NCBI GenBank assembly: GCA_034002405.1
Contig: JAVFAS010000005.1
Span: 43,414-107,413 of the forward strand
Source of the DNA: SZUA-365 sp034002405
Lineage (GTDB): Bacteria; Bacteroidota; Ignavibacteria; SZUA-365
Reading direction: 5' to 3'
DNA: 64,000 nucleotides
The notes under the pieces are model-generated. The model worked only from the letters and a program-made list of their open reading frames with translations, had not been told where the DNA came from and made no database searches. Shown piece after piece: positions 62,895 to 64,000 of this stretch. Numbering within the stretch: the stretch's first letter is position 1; every line of letters starts with the position of its first letter. Position numbers and translations under genes: made by a program.

Positions 62895-64000
62895 GTGGCC
62901 ACCCTGTCCGATGCGGGCGGAGCGCCGCGCGTCGCGATCATCGGCGCCGGTGCGGCGGGACTCATGGCCGCGGTATTCGCCGCGCGCGCGGGTGCGGAGA
63001 CCCTGCTCGTCGAGCGCACCGCCGAGGGCGGGCGCAAGGTGCTCATCAGCGGCGGCGGACGCTGCAACATCCTGCCATCCGAATCCGACGAAACCCGTTT
63101 CGTGACCGACTCGTCGCGCAATTCCCTGCGCAAGATCCTCCGCGGCTGGCCGCTGCACGAACAAGTGCATTTCTTTGAAAAGGAGATTCATCTCCCATTA
63201 GCAAAAGAAGACGGGACGGGAAAGCTGTTCCCCGCCTCGCAGCGCGCACGCGACGTGCGGGACGGATTGTTGCGGGAAGCGCGGGCGCAGGGGACGAAGC
63301 TGTATGCGCAGGCCCTGGTCACGGACATCGCACCGACCGACGGCGGCTGGACCGTCGCCGTCGCCGGCGCGCCCGCGCTGCGGGTGGACGCGGTCATTGT
63401 TGCTACGGGGGGACTCTCCGTCCCGAAAACCGGCAGCGACGGCAGCGGCTTCGCTTTCGCCCGGAAACTCGGCCTGAAAGTGAACGACACCTATGCGGCA
63501 CTCACACCGGTGACGGCCGACAGTCCGCGCTTCAACGCACTCGCCGGCATCACCATGCCCGTGTCGATCACCGCGCGGGACGCACAGCGTTCCGCCGCGG
63601 CGCGCGATGCGTTTCTCTTCACGCATCGTGGATACAGCGGTCCCGCCGTGCTCGACGTCTCGCACGTGCTCGTGCGCGCGGGGGACGCACGCAGGAGCGA
63701 GGCACATTTGCTCGTACAATGGACGGAAATTCCCGAAGAAGAATGGACGCAGCGCCTGCGCAACACGCTGCCCGGTACCGCGCACGGCGTGCTGCGCCGC
63801 GAACTGCCCGAGCGGCTGGCGACCGCGCTCTGCGCGCACGCCGGCGTGGATCCCGCGCGCACACTCTCGCAGCTGCGGAAGGATGAGCGGCGGCGTCTGC
63901 TCGATGTGCTGCTACGCTGCGAACTGCCGTGGACCGGGCACGAAGGATACCGCGTGGCGGAAGTCACCGGCGGCGGCGTGGATCTCGCGGAAGTCGATCC
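62895..64000 (+). CDS. BaiN/HI0933-type FAD-dependent flavoprotein, 3' end off window
   Basis: About 368 codons from the GTG at 62895, open at the right edge. N-terminal dinucleotide motif VAIIGAGAAGLMAAVFAARAG, then GGRKVLISGGGRCNI (the hallmark of the HI0933-like family). Next come ALTPVTADSPRF, a VIVATGGLSVPKTGSDGSG segment and the LFTHRGYSGPAVLDVS motif of the same family. Members are FAD-binding oxidoreductases (BaiN/aminoacetone-oxidase-like annotations) whose natural substrate is often unknown. Probably cotranscribed with ppc (3 bp apart). Confidence 0.9.
   Translation, partial: MATLSDAGGAPRVAIIGAGAAGLMAAVFAARAGAETLLVERTAEGGRKVLISGGGRCNILPSESDETRFVTDSSRNSLRKILRGWPLHEQVHFFEKEIHLPLAKEDGTGKLFPASQRARDVRDGLLREARAQGTKLYAQALVTDIAPTDGGWTVAVAGAPALRVDAVIVATGGLSVPKTGSDGSGFAFARKLGLKVNDTYAALTPVTADSPRFNALAGITMPVSITARDAQRSAAARDAFLFTHRGYSGPAVLDVSHVLVRAGDARRSEAHLLVQWTEIPEEEWTQRLRNTLPGTAHGVLRRELPERLATALCAHAGVDPARTLSQLRKDERRRLLDVLLRCELPWTGHEGYRVAEVTGGGVDLAEVD

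Noticed and set aside
61722..63191. 489-codon minus-strand open frame across ppc and the flavoprotein
   Set aside because: Crosses two well-supported plus-strand genes; Arg/His-rich composition typical of a GC-rich shadow.

Overview
The window is a roughly 60% GC scaffold with four runs of exactly 100 N, so it is probably a metagenome or draft assembly. It comes from a Gram-negative member of the Bacteroidota/Ignavibacteria-Kapabacteria (FCB) group. The main evidence is six secreted proteins ending in a type IX secretion (T9SS) C-terminal sorting domain, several with the YPNPFNPTT signature, together with a TonB-dependent receptor followed by a DUF4249 lipoprotein, a BatA-like protein, many outer-membrane barrels and lipoproteins, and few strong Shine-Dalgarno sites. 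I do not assign it below that level. No rRNA, tRNA, CRISPR array, transposase or phage gene was seen, and no T9SS core machinery gene lies in the window.

Layout. 1-6.7 kb (minus): methylmalonyl-CoA mutase small subunit (cut by the window edge), murI, glnD, dnaA. DnaA boxes lie on both sides of dnaA, next to AT-rich DNA, so this is a candidate bipartite oriC. 7.2-10.4 kb (plus): exported protein, LytR_C protein, rsfS, argS. 10.4-24.6 kb (minus): envelope genes (small barrel, PpiD-like foldase, FadL-like porin, Ser/Arg-rich lipoprotein), fbp, an RsbW-like kinase, a barrel/FN3-lipoprotein group and a dockerin-like T9SS cargo. 25-35.4 kb (minus): rsmI, DUF4249 lipoprotein with its TonB receptor, hflX, BatA-like protein, and a collagen-like surface protein coupled to a small T9SS cargo. 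35.7 kb: a lone Cys-rich lipoprotein on the plus strand.

36.4-42.3 kb (minus) is the most system-like block. An ECF sigma factor overlaps (ATGA) a gene that encodes a short cytoplasmic region, one membrane span and a beta-barrel-like C-terminus. Downstream lie a lipoprotein, a VWA-T9SS protein and a VIT-VWA-T9SS protein. I read this as a candidate sigma-controlled surface-display operon. 42.5-49.1 kb (minus): ABC-F ATPase, a cluster of 63-bp palindromic repeats around an assembly gap, an S9 peptidase, a trans-polyprenyl diphosphate synthase, and tatC with an unusual low-complexity N-terminus. 49.3-64 kb (plus): PAS histidine kinase, multispan membrane protein with C-terminal repeats, two paralogous T9SS cargos preceded by strong dyad operators, uvrA, ppc, and a flavoprotein cut by the right edge.

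The housekeeping genes (dnaA, argS, rsfS, rsmI, hflX, uvrA, tatC, ppc, fbp) are interleaved with surface-protein genes. The less ordinary signals are mostly in the intergenic DNA: three or four operator-like dyads spaced about 42 bp, twin 19-bp dyads, an 8-bp tandem repeat beside hflX, and the 63-bp repeats.
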